The notes below the pieces were generated by a model. It was not told where the DNA came from. It did no database searches and worked only from the letters and a program-made list of their open reading frames with translations. Shown piece after piece: positions 31,813-42,638 of a DNA stretch of 64,000 bases (position 1 is its first letter; every line of letters begins with the position of its first letter). The DNA is from Lotus japonicus. Lineage: Eukaryota; Streptophyta; Magnoliopsida; Fabales; Fabaceae. The DNA is taken from the NCBI RefSeq assembly GCF_012489685.1, contig NC_080045.1:13541648-13605647 (forward strand). Direction: 5' to 3'. The translations under genes and the position numbers were made by a program.

Positions 31813-34804
31813 GCCTGGAGGCGAAGTTGGCTTTGGAGGAAATGAAAAGGGTAAAATTGTTGGTACTGGTACTATTTGTGTAGATAGTAGTCCATGCATT
31901 GATAATGTGTTATTGGTAGACGGCTTAACTCATAACTTATTGTCTATAAGTCAATTAGCTGACAAGGGTTATGATGTTATATTCAATCAAAAGTCCTGCC
32001 GGGCTGTAAGTCAGATCGATGGCTCTGTTCTGTTTAACAGCAAGAGGAAGAACAACATTTATAAGATCAGATTATCTGAGTTGGAGGCTCAGAATGTGAA
32101 GTGCCTTCTTTCTGTTAATGAAGAGCAGTGGGTATGGCACAGACGGTTAGGGCATGCCAGTATGAGAAAGATTTCTCAGCTGAGCAAGCTAAACCTTGTC
32201 AGGGGCTTACCCAATCTGAAGTTCGCTTCAGACGCTCTTTGTGAAGCATGTCAGAAAGGCAAATTCACTAAAGTCCCTTTCAAAGCAAAGAATGTTGTCT
32301 CAACCTCAAGGCCGTTGGAACTTCTGCATATCGACCTTTTTGGGCCAGTGAAAACTGAGTCTATAGGTGGCAAGAGATATGGGATGGTTATCGTTGATGA
32401 CTATAGCCGCTGGACATGGGTAAAGTTTCTAACCCGCAAGGATGAGTCTCATGCTGTGTTCTCTACCTTCATTGCCCAAGTGCAAAACGAGAAGGCTTGT
32501 AGGATTGTGCGTGTCAGAAGTGACCATGGTGGAGAGTTTGAGAATGACAAGTTTGAGAGTCTGTTTGATTCCTATGGAATTGCACATGATTTCTCTTGTC
32601 CCAGAACTCCTCAACAAAATGGTGTTGTTGAGAGAAAGAACAGAACTCTTCAGGAGATGGCTAGAACCATGCTCCAAGAAACTGGCATGGCTAAGCACTT
32701 TTGGGCAGAGGCAGTAAATACAGCATGTTACATTCAGAACAGAATCTCTGTGAGACCAATTCTGAATAAGACTCCCTATGAATTGTGGAAGAACATAAAA
32801 CCCAACATTTCTTATTTTCATCCTTTTGGTTGTGTTTGCTATGTTCTCAATACTAAGGATAGATTGCATAAATTTGATGCTAAGTCTTCTAAGTGTCTAT
32901 TACTTGGTTATTCTGAAAGATCTAAAGGTTTTAGATTTTATAATACTGATGCTAAGACTATTGAAGAGTCTATTCATGTTAGATTTGACGATAAGCTTGA
33001 CTCTGACCAGTCAAAGCTAGTTGAGAAGTTTGCAGATATGAGCATAAATGTTTCTGACAAAGGCAAAGCTCCAGAGGAAGCTGAGCCAGAGGAAGATGAA
33101 CCAGAAGAAGAAGCTGGTCCCTCTGATTCACAAACTCTGAAGAAGAGCATAATCACTGCAGCTCATCCTAAGGAATTGATTCTGGGCAACAAAGACGAAC
33201 CAGTCAGAACCAGATCAGCATTCAGACCCTCTGAAGAGACCTTGCTTAGTCTGAAAGGATTGGTGTCCTTAATTGAACCCAAGTCCATAGATGAAGCTCT
33301 TCAGGACAAGGACTGGATTCTGGCCATGGAAGAAGAACTGAATCAATTCTCCAAGAACGATGTTTGGAGCTTAGTGAAGAAGCCTGAGAGTGTCCATGTA
33401 ATTGGAACAAAATGGGTGTTCAGAAACAAGTTGAATGAGAAAGGAGATGTAGTCAGAAACAAGGCAAGGCTAGTTGCTCAAGGCTACAGTCAGCAGGAAG
33501 GAATTGACTACACTGAAACATTTGCTCCAGTAGCAAGACTAGAAGCAATCAGACTGTTGATTTCCTTCTCAGTAAATCATAACATAGTCCTTCATCAGAT
33601 GGATGTGAAAAGTGCCTTCCTAAACGGTTACATTTCAGAGGAAGTTTATGTTCATCAACCCCCAGGTTTTGAAGATGAGAAGAAGCCAGACCATGTGTTC
33701 AAATTGAAGAAATCACTATATGGTCTGAAGCAAGCTCCCAGAGCATGGTATGAGAGACTCAGCTCATTCCTTCTGGAAAATGAGTTTGTAAGGGGTAAAG
33801 TAGATACAACTCTCTTTTGCAAAACTTACAAAGATGATATCTTAATTGTGCAAATCTATGTTGATGATATCATATTTGGCTCTGCTAATCAATCCCTATG
33901 CAAAGAATTTTCTGAGATGATGCAGGCTGAATTTGAGATGAGTATGATGGGAGAATTAAAGTACTTTCTGGGAATACAAGTAGATCAAACACCAGAAGGA
34001 ACATATATCCATCAGAGCAAGTACACTAAAGAACTTCTAAAGAAGTTCAATACGCTGGAATCTACAGTGGCCAAGACTCCAATGCATCCAACATGCATTC
34101 TGGAGAAAGAAGATGAAAGTGGTAAAGTATGTCAGAAGCTCTATCGTGGCATGATACGTTCACTTCTATATTTAACTGCATCTAGGCCAGACATATTATT
34201 TAGTGTTCATTTATGTGCTCGTTTCCAATCAGATCCAAGGGAAACCCACTTAACTGCTGTTAAGAGGATCCTAAGGTATCTGAAAGGCACCACTAACCTT
34301 GACTTGATGTATAAGAAAACATCAGAGTATAAGCTTTCAGGTTATTGTGATGCTGATTATGCTGGATATAGAACAGAGAGAAAAAGTACTTCTGGAAATT
34401 GTCAATTTCTAGGAAGCAATCTAGTCTCATGGGCAAGCAAGAGACAATCAACCATTGCACTATCCACTGCAGAGGCAGAATATATTTCAGCAGCAATATG
34501 CAGCACTCAGATGCTCTGGATGAAACATCAGCTGGAGGATTATCAGATCCTTGAGAGCAATATCCCAATCTATTGTGATAACACTGCTGCAATCTCATTG
34601 AGTAAGAATCCTATCCTGTATTCAAGGGCAAAGCATATTGAGGTAAAGTATCACTTTATTAGAGATTATGTACAGAAGGGCGTACTTCTTCTGAAGTTTG
34701 TTGATACTGACCATCAATGGGCAGATATCTTTACAAAGCCCTTAGCAGAGGATAGATTTAATTTTATTCTGAAAAATCTGAACATGGACTTTTGTCCAGA
34801 GTGA
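31700..34804 (+). CDS. pol: pol of element 1: protease, integrase, reverse transcriptase, RNase H
   Basis: 1,034 codons in the +1 frame relative to gag, overlapping gag's end. The pol frame is open upstream only to 31652. Visible in order: protease DSG (residues 18-20, [13 protein letters not shown]); integrase HHCC zinc finger (WHRRLGHA ... CEACQKGK); integrase catalytic D, D, E in [18 protein letters not shown] and [14 protein letters not shown] start ([20 protein letters not shown]), YVDD at residues 720-723, KYFLGIQV; RNase H DADYAG and STAEAEYI. The frame is uninterrupted. Unusual residues compared with element 2 are R for G in [12 protein letters not shown] for G in NLDLMYK, and Y for D after DADYAG. 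These could weaken activity. Being +1 to gag, it needs frameshifting or separate initiation. Confidence 0.93.
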   Translation: MLQISLIAPLKHQSWYLDSGCSRHMTGERRMFQELKLKPGGEVGFGGNEKGKIVGTGTICVDSSPCIDNVLLVDGLTHNLLSISQLADKGYDVIFNQKSCRAVSQIDGSVLFNSKRKNNIYKIRLSELEAQNVKCLLSVNEEQWVWHRRLGHASMRKISQLSKLNLVRGLPNLKFASDALCEACQKGKFTKVPFKAKNVVSTSRPLELLHIDLFGPVKTESIGGKRYGMVIVDDYSRWTWVKFLTRKDESHAVFSTFIAQVQNEKACRIVRVRSDHGGEFENDKFESLFDSYGIAHDFSCPRTPQQNGVVERKNRTLQEMARTMLQETGMAKHFWAEAVNTACYIQNRISVRPILNKTPYELWKNIKPNISYFHPFGCVCYVLNTKDRLHKFDAKSSKCLLLGYSERSKGFRFYNTDAKTIEESIHVRFDDKLDSDQSKLVEKFADMSINVSDKGKAPEEAEPEEDEPEEEAGPSDSQTLKKSIITAAHPKELILGNKDEPVRTRSAFRPSEETLLSLKGLVSLIEPKSIDEALQDKDWILAMEEELNQFSKNDVWSLVKKPESVHVIGTKWVFRNKLNEKGDVVRNKARLVAQGYSQQEGIDYTETFAPVARLEAIRLLISFSVNHNIVLHQMDVKSAFLNGYISEEVYVHQPPGFEDEKKPDHVFKLKKSLYGLKQAPRAWYERLSSFLLENEFVRGKVDTTLFCKTYKDDILIVQIYVDDIIFGSANQSLCKEFSEMMQAEFEMSMMGELKYFLGIQVDQTPEGTYIHQSKYTKELLKKFNTLESTVAKTPMHPTCILEKEDESGKVCQKLYRGMIRSLLYLTASRPDILFSVHLCARFQSDPRETHLTAVKRILRYLKGTTNLDLMYKKTSEYKLSGYCDADYAGYRTERKSTSGNCQFLGSNLVSWASKRQSTIALSTAEAEYISAAICSTQMLWMKHQLEDYQILESNIPIYCDNTAAISLSKNPILYSRAKHIEVKYHFIRDYVQKGVLLLKFVDTDHQWADIFTKPLAEDRFNFILKNLNMDFCPE

Positions 34805-35049
34805 AGATGGATCAGAACCTCTGACTATGATACTTCTTGATCAGAAGATGTCTAGTCCAGAAGGTACCTCAATCAGAGTGTGTGTACCCATTGGTATTGA
34901 CTCTGAGTCTGAGACAGTAACACTTGTGTCAGTATCTCTGATGCACAGTTCCTTGTGCCCGTGTGACAGTCTGTCATGATGCGTGTAGATGTGTTTCTCT
35001 CCTGTGTGTGATACATGTATTTACTGTTACTATCATGTCTTTAATTTTT

Positions 35050-35100
35050 AACCGTTGATCTTAAAATGCTTTTTGAATCAACAACGGTTACTTAATAAAA
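35050..35100 (+). promoter_or_regulatory. Candidate internal promoter for ORF2, element 1
   Basis: AACCGTTG (35050-35057) and its inverse CAACGGTT (35082-35089) flank a short spacer. A TATA-like TAATAAAA lies at 35093-35100, followed by CACTATACACACAC and a pyrimidine-rich leader of about 120 nt before the ORF2 ATG. The arrangement is kept in element 2, although the surrounding spacer has diverged. AACGG cores are known MYB/MYB3R (M-phase) binding words. Regulation by such factors is inference. Confidence 0.5.
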
Positions 35101-35247
35101 CTCACTATACACACACGATCTCCTACACTTTCGGTTTTTACTCTCTCTCTCTTGTTCTTTTCAAAACCGCTTTTCCTCGATTTCTCTCTCGCACTCCATT
35201 CATCCCCAACCTTCATCTTCTACCCAAAACCTTCAACCTCTTCAACA

Positions 35248-38133
35248 ATGGTGAGACAAACCAGAAGAGCTACTGCAGAAGCAACCCAGTTCCCTCATAT
35301 GGTAGTTGGTCAAGCTACAGGCCAACTGGGCCTTGAAGCTCCTGTGCAAGTTCAAGCTCAAGAGCAGACTATTCCGATTGCAGAACGGGGCTGTGCCGTT
35401 CACTGCGTATACTCTCCGGAGGAACTTCAAGTACTGGCAGAATGGAGATTTGACCTCGACAATCTGGCTACAAATGGGTATGATCTCCGTCCTGAAGTTC
35501 AAGCTCAAGGCTGGGAAAACTACTTCAACAGGCTTCGAGGACCGGTGTATGACAAACTGATCAAGGAATTCTGGAAGCACGCCGACTGCGATGATACTCA
35601 GGTGGTCTCTTACATTCTTGGAAGGAAGATCATCATTACTGAGAAGTCCTTCGTGAGTCTGCTGGGTCTAGAAACTGCTCGTGGGTATCGATTCCAATTC
35701 ACTGAATCGAAGCTGAAACCCCAAACAAAGGAGAAGACCAACAAGGCCCTGTACACCAACTACAAACCGGGCAAGACTATTTACAAAGTGATGGATTTTC
35801 TTCCCAAGCTCCGAATCTGGCACAAGATTCTGCTGAACTGCATCAACCAGAGGCCAAAAGGCAGTTCCCCCAACTACATCAATTTCTGCCAGAAGGCAAT
35901 GCTAGTCTTCATCCAAGACAAGAGGAAACTCTGCCTCCCCTTCTTCTTGTTCTCTTACCTGAAGGAATGTATCAGGAAGTCAAGGACTACTGCCTCCATC
36001 AAGTCTGCAATCAAGTATATCCCTTTTGGGAGATTGCTGTCTGATATATTCATTGAGAGCGACCTCATTCAAGATCTAATCGATGCTGGATGCACAGAGG
36101 ATCTGACCACTATTGTCAGTGATGTCTTCACTGCAAATTCGCTGAAGAAGATGGGTCTTGTCCAGAAGAAGATTGCTCCTGCCCATGAAGACACATCTTC
36201 TGAAATCAGAAGAAGAAGAGTCCCTCTGAACGACTATCCCTTGTGGACCCAGGCAGACAACCCTGAAGCTATCAGGTGTTTCGTTGATGATCTGAGGAGT
36301 CAAGGCTTCGAGATTGATGTTGATGAATTCTACAGAATGCTGCCTCCTGCACCAGAGTTTGATCCTCCTGTCACAAAGAAGGTTCAGAGGAAGATGATCT
36401 TAGAAGAATCCTCTGAGGAATCAGATGCCCCTCTGAACAAAGGGAAGAAGACTGGCAAATCCAAGAGAAAACATGATGAAACCAGCAAGCCTGCTGATGG
36501 TGACGATGGTGATAATGACGATGGTCCTCCTTCTCCCAAGAAGCAGAAGAAGAAGCAGTTCAGACTAGTGGTACAGCCTACGCGGGTGGAACCAGCTGCT
36601 GAAGTGATCAGAAGGATTGAAACTCCTGCCAGAGTGACTAGATCATCAACACAATCAAGTAAGTCTGCAGTTGCTTCTGATGATGATTTGAATTTATTTG
36701 ATGCACTCCCCATCTCTGCCTTGCTCAAACAATCTTCAAATCCACTCCCTCCCATTCCTGAGTCCCAACCAGCTGCACAAACCACCTCTCCACCACACTC
36801 CCCAAGGTCTTCATTTTTTCAACCTTCTCCCAATGAAGCACCTCTCTGGAATATGCTTCAGAACCAACCCACCGGACCCTCTGATACCACCTCACCCATC
36901 ACCATCCAGTATAACCCATTAACTTCCGAACCTATCATCCATGACCAACCAGAGCCCAACCAAACAGAACCTGGACCCAGAACCTCTGATCACTCTGTCC
37001 CAAGAGCATCAGAACGTCTGGCTCCCAGAACTACTGATACAGACTCTTCCACAGCCTATACACCTGTCTCCTTCCCAACCAATGTTGCTGACTCTTCTCC
37101 CTCCAATAACTCTGAATCTATTAGAAAATTCATGGAGGTCAGAAAAGAAAAGGTATCTAACTTAGAAGATTACTATCTCAATTGTCCAAGCCCTAAGAGA
37201 TATCCTGGCCCTAGACCTGAACGTCTAGTAGACCTAGATGAACCTATCTTGGCCAATCCTTTACATGAGGCAGACCCTTTGGCTCAACAAGTTCAACCTG
37301 CCCTTGACCACCAAGAGCCCGTTCAACCACAACCCGAACCAGAACAATCTGTGTCTAACCACTCCTCGGTTAGAACACCAAATCCTCTGGTTGCAACTTC
37401 TGAACCGCACCTTGGAGCCTCTGAACCTCTTGTCCAAACCTGTGACATTGGCTCTCCACAAGGTGCCTCTGATGCTCATAGCAGCAATCATCCAGCCTCT
37501 CCTGAAAACAACCTCTCTATAATTCCCTACACTCACCTCCAACCCTCATCTCTCTCTGAGTGCATCAATATTTTCCATCATGAAGCTTCTTTGATGCTAC
37601 GCAATGTGCAAAGTCAGACTGCCCTAAGCGAGAATGCTGACTATGTGGCTGAAGAGTGGCACAGTCTGAGCACTTGGCTAGTGGCTCAAGTTCCAGTTAT
37701 GATGCAGCTCCTGCATGCTGAGGGAAGTCAGAGGATTGAGGCTGCAAAGCAAAGGTTTGCTCGAAGGGTGGCTCTTCATGAACAAGAACAGAGACAGAAG
37801 CTTCTTCAAGCTGCTGAAGAAGCCAGAAGAAAGCAAGAGGAAGTTGAAGAAGCTGCACGACAAGCCGCAGCTCAAGCTGAACAAGCCAGATTAGAGGCAG
37901 AGCGACTTGAAGCTGAAGCTGAAGCCCGTAGACTGGCACCAGTGATTTTTACTCCGGTTGCTTCTGCTTCCACTCCTGCTAATCAAGCTGCTCAGAATGT
38001 TCCTTCCAGTTCTACACAGTCCAGCTCATCCAGACTCGACTCCGTGGAACAACGCCTTGATATTCATGAGTCTATGCTGAGAGAAATGAAGCAAATGATG
38101 ATGGAACTTCTGCGTCGATCTGATAAACCCTAG
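35248..38133 (+). CDS. ORF2 (env-position protein) of element 1
   Basis: 961 codons from the ATG at 35248 (MVRQTRRATAEATQFP). An upstream ATG at 35152 is in frame but absent from the sibling, so I prefer 35248, which both share. Residues 40-380 form a conserved globular part (EWRFDLDNLATNGYDLRPEV, KEFWKHADCDDTQVVSYILG, KLRIWHKILLNCINQRPKGS, ECIRKSRTTASIKSAIKYIP) resembling, from memory, a domain annotated as putative plant transposon protein. Next come basic clusters (KSKRKHDE, KKQKKKQFR), a long Pro/Ser/Glu-rich linker, and a C-terminal coiled coil (residues about 830-895 and 930-957). I see no signal peptide and no convincing membrane span, so despite its env position it looks intracellular, perhaps nuclear. 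Function unknown. Confidence 0.85.
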   Translation: MVRQTRRATAEATQFPHMVVGQATGQLGLEAPVQVQAQEQTIPIAERGCAVHCVYSPEELQVLAEWRFDLDNLATNGYDLRPEVQAQGWENYFNRLRGPVYDKLIKEFWKHADCDDTQVVSYILGRKIIITEKSFVSLLGLETARGYRFQFTESKLKPQTKEKTNKALYTNYKPGKTIYKVMDFLPKLRIWHKILLNCINQRPKGSSPNYINFCQKAMLVFIQDKRKLCLPFFLFSYLKECIRKSRTTASIKSAIKYIPFGRLLSDIFIESDLIQDLIDAGCTEDLTTIVSDVFTANSLKKMGLVQKKIAPAHEDTSSEIRRRRVPLNDYPLWTQADNPEAIRCFVDDLRSQGFEIDVDEFYRMLPPAPEFDPPVTKKVQRKMILEESSEESDAPLNKGKKTGKSKRKHDETSKPADGDDGDNDDGPPSPKKQKKKQFRLVVQPTRVEPAAEVIRRIETPARVTRSSTQSSKSAVASDDDLNLFDALPISALLKQSSNPLPPIPESQPAAQTTSPPHSPRSSFFQPSPNEAPLWNMLQNQPTGPSDTTSPITIQYNPLTSEPIIHDQPEPNQTEPGPRTSDHSVPRASERLAPRTTDTDSSTAYTPVSFPTNVADSSPSNNSESIRKFMEVRKEKVSNLEDYYLNCPSPKRYPGPRPERLVDLDEPILANPLHEADPLAQQVQPALDHQEPVQPQPEPEQSVSNHSSVRTPNPLVATSEPHLGASEPLVQTCDIGSPQGASDAHSSNHPASPENNLSIIPYTHLQPSSLSECINIFHHEASLMLRNVQSQTALSENADYVAEEWHSLSTWLVAQVPVMMQLLHAEGSQRIEAAKQRFARRVALHEQEQRQKLLQAAEEARRKQEEVEEAARQAAAQAEQARLEAERLEAEAEARRLAPVIFTPVASASTPANQAAQNVPSSSTQSSSSRLDSVEQRLDIHESMLREMKQMMMELLRRSDKP

Positions 38134-38235
38134 ATTTAGGATTTCTTCGCTTTTATTTTTCTTTAACTTTGTTTTATTTCGTTAACCTCTGGTTCTTTCT
38201 TTTTAATCTTTACTTTGCTCGTTTGTGACTATCTA

Positions 38236-38282
<47 letters not shown>
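38236..38282. repeat. (AT)n microsatellite
   Basis: About 45 bp of alternating AT just after ORF2 of element 1. Element 2 has only a short AT-rich remnant there, so the expansion is specific to this copy. Confidence 0.95.
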
Positions 38283-38284
<2 letters not shown>

Positions 38285-38364
38285 AACATTATGTTTGCAA
38301 AATTTTCTTTATTCATCATAAACTGCGTTTACATCATACATTCTTTTTCTTTTTCCTAAAAATC

Positions 38365-38757
38365 CTAGAATGGAGGATCCCTCTTCATTCTTCTGCACTC
38401 ACGGCGCTGCTCTGACCTCTCCTTCTCCAGACGATCCAGTGCATACTGGATGTTGTTAAGATTGACGTTCAGCTCATCCCTCTCCAGATTTTCCTCTGAA
38501 GTCTTGAGCTTCTTCTCTATAATTTCTTTTTCTTCCAGCAGCTTTAGTTCAAGCTGGCTGAGTTCTTGCACTTCCTCCACGAAGGCAAGAAATTCCCTCA
38601 AGTCTTTCTTCAACTCTGGACGCAGGTTCTCCTCCAGCAGTGTCTGCGTTAGCTATAAGATGGTTGTTGTACCCTCTGGATGCCTAATGTTGAGGAACAA
38701 GTCCTCCTCAAAGGCTCTCCTTCTCAGCTCCTCTAATGCGATCATGTATGATGCCAT
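38365..38757 (-). pseudogene. Antisense coiled-coil ORF of element 1, one internal stop
   Basis: On the strand opposite to the retrotransposon, 130 codons run from ATG at 38757 (MASYMIALEELRRRAFEEDL) to TAG at 38365 (ending RMKRDPPF). The frame is open except for one TAG at about codon 35, where element 2 has a glutamate codon. An internal ATG allows an 82-residue product. The sequence is heptad-like and rich in E, K, L and R (EVQELSQLELKLLEEKE), predicting a coiled coil. There is no length difference from element 2 over the whole ORF, although the surrounding spacers differ in length. No known homologue comes to mind. Confidence 0.65.
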
Positions 38758-38807
38758 TTTTTGTTATGGTATTATTCGAGTTGTGAAGCTTACCCCTTTC
38801 TCCAACG

Positions 38808-38817
38808 CTTTATATAG
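38808..38817 (-). promoter_or_regulatory. TATA box for the antisense ORF, element 1
   Basis: CTATATAAAG on the minus strand, 51 bp upstream of the antisense ATG. Element 2 has CTATAAAAAG at the same distance, flanked by the same GAAGC and CGTTGGAGA words. Confidence 0.6.
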
Positions 38818-39015
38818 GCTTCACCTTCTCTCTGAAAGTTAATGCTCCTACAGTTTCTCGAGGTTAAGTTCTCGGTAACTGACCCTCTTCTTTACTCCCT
38901 TGGCCGGTGGTAAACGTTCTTCCCTTGCATTAACTCTTCTATTTATTTCGCCTAACTCTGATTCATGCATCGTTTTCATTTTTTTCATTTTTTTTCAAAC
39001 TTAGACCTTCTCTAA

Positions 39016-39567
39016 GGGGGAGTACCTTGTACTTCAAGCTAAGTTTTTCACACCCCAAGCTTTTTGCTTATGACAAAAAGGGGGAGTACAACCCAGTTTT
39101 TGATGTGTAAGATGTGTTAGTGTGATTTATTTTTCCTTTGGAGAATTTAAGAGTTCCACCTTTATGACCATAGATGTGTCACTGGGCAAATACAAGGAAT
39201 ACATTTCACTTCTTCTGAAGTGATTTTAGTTTGACTCTGATACCCAAGACTCTGATACCTTGTCAGTTGACTCTGATTACTTATGCGCTCTGATTACTCT
39301 ATTTCATCTATGTCATAAGTTTTTCACTCTGAACTATTATATTATTTAGCTCAGAATCTAGACTTTTCTAACGTTTTCATCAAGTATTAGATTCAGGGGG
39401 AGCTAAGCTCAGAATTAAGCAGTGACTTGAATTCAGAATGAGCAAGATAAACTATTCACATCAGGATAAGTCTTATTCTATATCTCTAAACTCTGAGTGA
39501 ATTCAGTTTAATGTTTAAGAATTGTTCATCAAAAATCTTAGTTTTGTCATCATCAAAAAGGGGGAGA
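39016..39567 (+). other. Repeated polypurine tracts before the 3' LTR, element 1
   Basis: The PPT used for plus-strand priming should be AAAAAGGGGGAGA at 39555-39567, ending one base before the LTR. Near copies are AAAAAGGGGGAG at 39075-39086 and shorter GGGGGAG words at 39016 and 39396. Multiple PPT-like tracts are a known trait of sireviruses. Confidence 0.85.
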
Positions 39568-39568
39568 T

Positions 39569-40777
39569 TGTAAGATCAAGTTGTGATCTAGTAGTACAAC
39601 TCTATGTTTTGATGATTACAAGTTAACCTTTTGATATGAACAATTATGGTACTCTAACGTGTTTTTCTGAGTGTGCTATTTACAGGCTCTGACCTCAACT
39701 CAATCTCACACAAATCAGAAGCACTGTGTATAAAGAGCGACCCAAGCAACGCTTTCGCATTGACCATGTTCAATATGAACAGTGGAAAAAGCTTCAGAAG
39801 TTCTGAAGCTACACAAACTCTGATATGGACTCAGTCACTAGAAGCTCTGAAGATCCAGAAGTTCTGATAACCAAGAAACACTGAAGGTTCAGATGTTCTG
39901 ATGGTGTAGAAGACTCTGAAGATGCAGAAGCTGAATAGTGGAAACTCTGAAGTCCGGAAGCAAGAAACTCTATAGGCCATGTACTTCCCTCTGTGTTCAG
40001 AATCAGAAGATACAATGGTCAGAGGATCTGTGCTTTCCCTCTGACTCTGATCAACCGGCTTCACAAGTTCCAACATGAAGCATTCCCCTGATCAGGAGTC
40101 TCCTAGGTTTAAAGGTCATGTCACTATCCAAGTACAAAAGCAACTGTACCATCCTGACGACCTACCTAACGTTCTCAGCCACAGCAGAAGCTGGAATTTC
40201 CAGAACTGCCCTCCAACGGTAGCATTTCCCATGCAACGTTCAACCCTAATCCTTGGAGTATAAATAGAGGCTGAAGATTGAAAGAAGCGGCTAGAAGCAA
40301 TATATACGCGCAAGACATATTCAAATTATTCTAACCTTTCTTTCATCTGAAATTCATTGTGTTTACTATTAGCTTTTTAGAAGCAAATCTCTTGTAAACA
40401 TTTCTTTGATAAACAGTTTGTTTAGTTCCTTTAGGAGATCAAGTTTGATCGGATCCTAGAGAAGACTAAGAGAGTGAATCTTAGTGTGAGCTAAGTCAGT
40501 GTAATTGTTAGTCACTTGTAGGTTTCAAGTGCAGTTGTAACACTTTACCTGATTAGTGGATTGCCTTCATTCTAAGAAGGAAGAAATCACCTTAACGGGT
40601 GGACTGGAGTAGCTTGAGTGATTTATCAAGTGAACCAGGATAAAAATCCTTGTGTGCTTTTCTGTCTCCTATTCTTAGCACTTAAGTTCTCAAAAGATTT
40701 GTCAAAATCTTTAAGGTGGAAGTTTTATCTTGAAAACGTTATTCAAACCCCCCTTTCTACCGTTTTTCATACCTTCA
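39569..40777 (+). repeat. 3' LTR of element 1 (1,209 bp)
   Basis: Matches the 5' LTR except for five substitutions and one base in the poly-C run by my side-by-side reading. It ends CCTTCA directly before the second GTGAC. Confidence 0.95.
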
Positions 40778-40782
40778 GTGAC

Positions 40783-41097
40783 TTTTATCTCGCCCATCTC
40801 ATAGCCGCGGATTGAGTCTAGCTCAACTATAGTAGCATTGCAAGGTTGGTCATATGCAACACACTCTATTGAACACAATACACACTACACTACGTGAACC
40901 AGAGCATTCTACAACCTCACATATCCAATCTAATTATCTTGTAAAAAGAAAAGTAGTGCAATTTGAAAATCATTGATTTCCTTGTGAAAATATAACATGT
41001 AATTCTGTAGAATCATCAACTAGCTACATCAAAATAAGATCAAAACACACCTATAATCTAGTAAGCAAGCAAGAGCGCGCATGATTCAAGCATTTGA
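40783..41097. other. Non-coding DNA right of element 1
   Basis: No feature recognised between the target duplication and the acylphosphatase remnant. Confidence 0.3.
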
Positions 41098-41277
41098 TCA
41101 AACAGTTTGTTTGCGCTAGAATCCAGTGCCAGGGTCATCATCAGAGGGGAAAAGAGACTCCACCAACCCATCTTTCCGGTTCCGCACCCACCCCTTCAGC
41201 CCCAGCTCCGTCGCATTATCCACTGTCCAGTTCTTGTACCACACCCCTTGCACCCTCCCCTTAATCACCACCCTCTC
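41098..41277 (-). pseudogene. Acylphosphatase exon, internally deleted and with a stop
   Basis: Acylphosphatases hydrolyse acyl phosphates. After a splice acceptor (GTGCAG ahead of 41277), the minus strand reads ERVVIKGRVQGVWYKNWT and ATELGLKGWVRNRKDGLVES, the family's substrate-binding loop and the region with its catalytic asparagine. The reading then jumps from VESLF to PSDDDPGTGF, omitting roughly 28 residues normally between these parts. A TAG follows, after which the frame still reads RKQTV and TGA, a normal-looking C-terminus. The catalytic arginine normally in GV-F/Y-R is lysine here (WYK). Upstream exons are not visible. I take it as a pseudogene. Start codons inside the intron are not real. 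Confidence 0.75.
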
Positions 41278-41339
41278 CTGCACCATGACACAAACAATCA
41301 TCATTAGTAAATACTACCTGTGTGTTTCTACTTAGCACT

Positions 41340-42638
41340 CCCCCTAAGTATGAGGGCCCCTCTCACTTTCTCTCACAATCAGTGCCACAGTGACTGAAAT
41401 ATCCAACACTATAAAAGATTTGAAGAGATTACAACTCAACTAAACAAACAAACTCTATGTCTTATGATTGTCAATGACGGAGGTAAAGTGGTATACAAGC
41501 AACAACAAAGACTCACAAGAACAAACCTTAAAACGCAAAACACGCGCTCAAAAGTATAACACACAATTCACACTTGAGCAGCTAGGGTTAAGCCTCCATA
41601 AGTAGCCGGTCTTCAGCAGGCCTTGGTCTTCAATGGACTTGAACACACACAGAGTCCATACACGTAAATATGGAATAAATTTTCCTGCCAAAGATTTGAA
41701 TCCAAACATATTTTCTACATAAGAATAAAAACGACATCAAACTTGAGGCGCACACAAACACAACCAAAACCTTTTGGAACATATGTAGAAAAACACTCAG
41801 CACCACGAACATATTGTTTTAGCTAAATGCAGCCAACCATCAAAAGAACAACAGTTTAGAGAAAAGTTAGGACTGAAACAGTTAGGTATGTTTGTTACTT
41901 CTAAGGAAGTAAAAGGTTGAGATATTAACACCTAGGAGCTAGTCTTTAAGTTTTTTTGTCGTCACCTCACCTATAACCATATAACCATCTCCTACTGTAT
42001 GGATTGCACATTGCTCAATTTGTTCGCAAGGAATTGTAAATAACAGTTGATACATGTGGATGGGTCAGTGACCTGATTGTATGTTTAGTTTCACGTTGCT
42101 CATCCACATAAACACTTCTAATCTTATATGATATGGTTTTTAATCATCAGATCATGTTCGGGTGAACTTCATAGAAGCACTTCTGGCTGACAGAATCATG
42201 CTGAAGCCAAACCCTGAAAAGATCAAGTTTTTGAGTTGACATGAAAGCTTAAGCTATTCTCAATAGTTTTTTGTTTGTTTTTTTTCCTATAAGAAATCTC
42301 ATTCATATTAAACTTATTCATACATTTTTCACTTTCAACTCACTTTTGCTATAGTGGATTCAGTTAGGATCAATTCTATCGAAAAATAAAATCTTGGCGC
42401 TAAGCTAAACATACACTTAAACAGGGTGACGACTTCAGTGAGACTTTTATCATGTGACTCACGGTACACTGAAAAATTTGATAACTTCATTTTAGTAATC
42501 GTGAAAGAAAATGTTAAGGCAGTGTTTGGTAGCAAAGTTGAACAAGACATAACAGAATAGTTTAATTACCTATATAACCTTGTATGATTAAGATTTGATA
42601 GAGCATAAAAATTTGAAAAATATTATATATATGATTTT
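41340..42638. other. Non-coding, no gene recognised
   Basis: Where upstream exons of the acylphosphatase would be expected, I see none. Short frames lack motifs. Confidence 0.35.

Larger units (their letters stand above)
28615..40782 (+). mobile_element. Element 1: SIRE-lineage Ty1/copia retrotransposon, near complete
   Basis: The element is 28620-40777 (12,158 bp), flanked by the 5-bp duplication GTGAC (28615-28619, 40778-40782). Order on the plus strand: LTR, PBS, gag, pol (PR-INT-RT-RH), ORF2, spacer with an antisense ORF, several purine tracts, LTR. The PR-INT-RT order makes it Ty1/copia. The long LTRs, large size, extra 3' ORF and repeated purine tracts match the SIRE lineage (genus Sirevirus). 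The LTRs differ at 5 substitutions and one homopolymer length by my reading (about 0.4 %), so the insertion is recent, on the order of 10^5 years if a typical plant rate of about 1.3e-8 per site per year applies. A stop in gag disables it as it stands. Confidence 0.95.

Noticed and set aside
35152..35247. N-terminal extension of ORF2 with a hydrophobic start (possible signal peptide)
   Set aside because: The upstream ATG is not shared with element 2, whose extension has a different sequence and start. The region is the pyrimidine-rich leader.
38221..38290. (AT)n run as a possible origin or terminator
   Set aside because: Simple microsatellite, expanded only in element 1.
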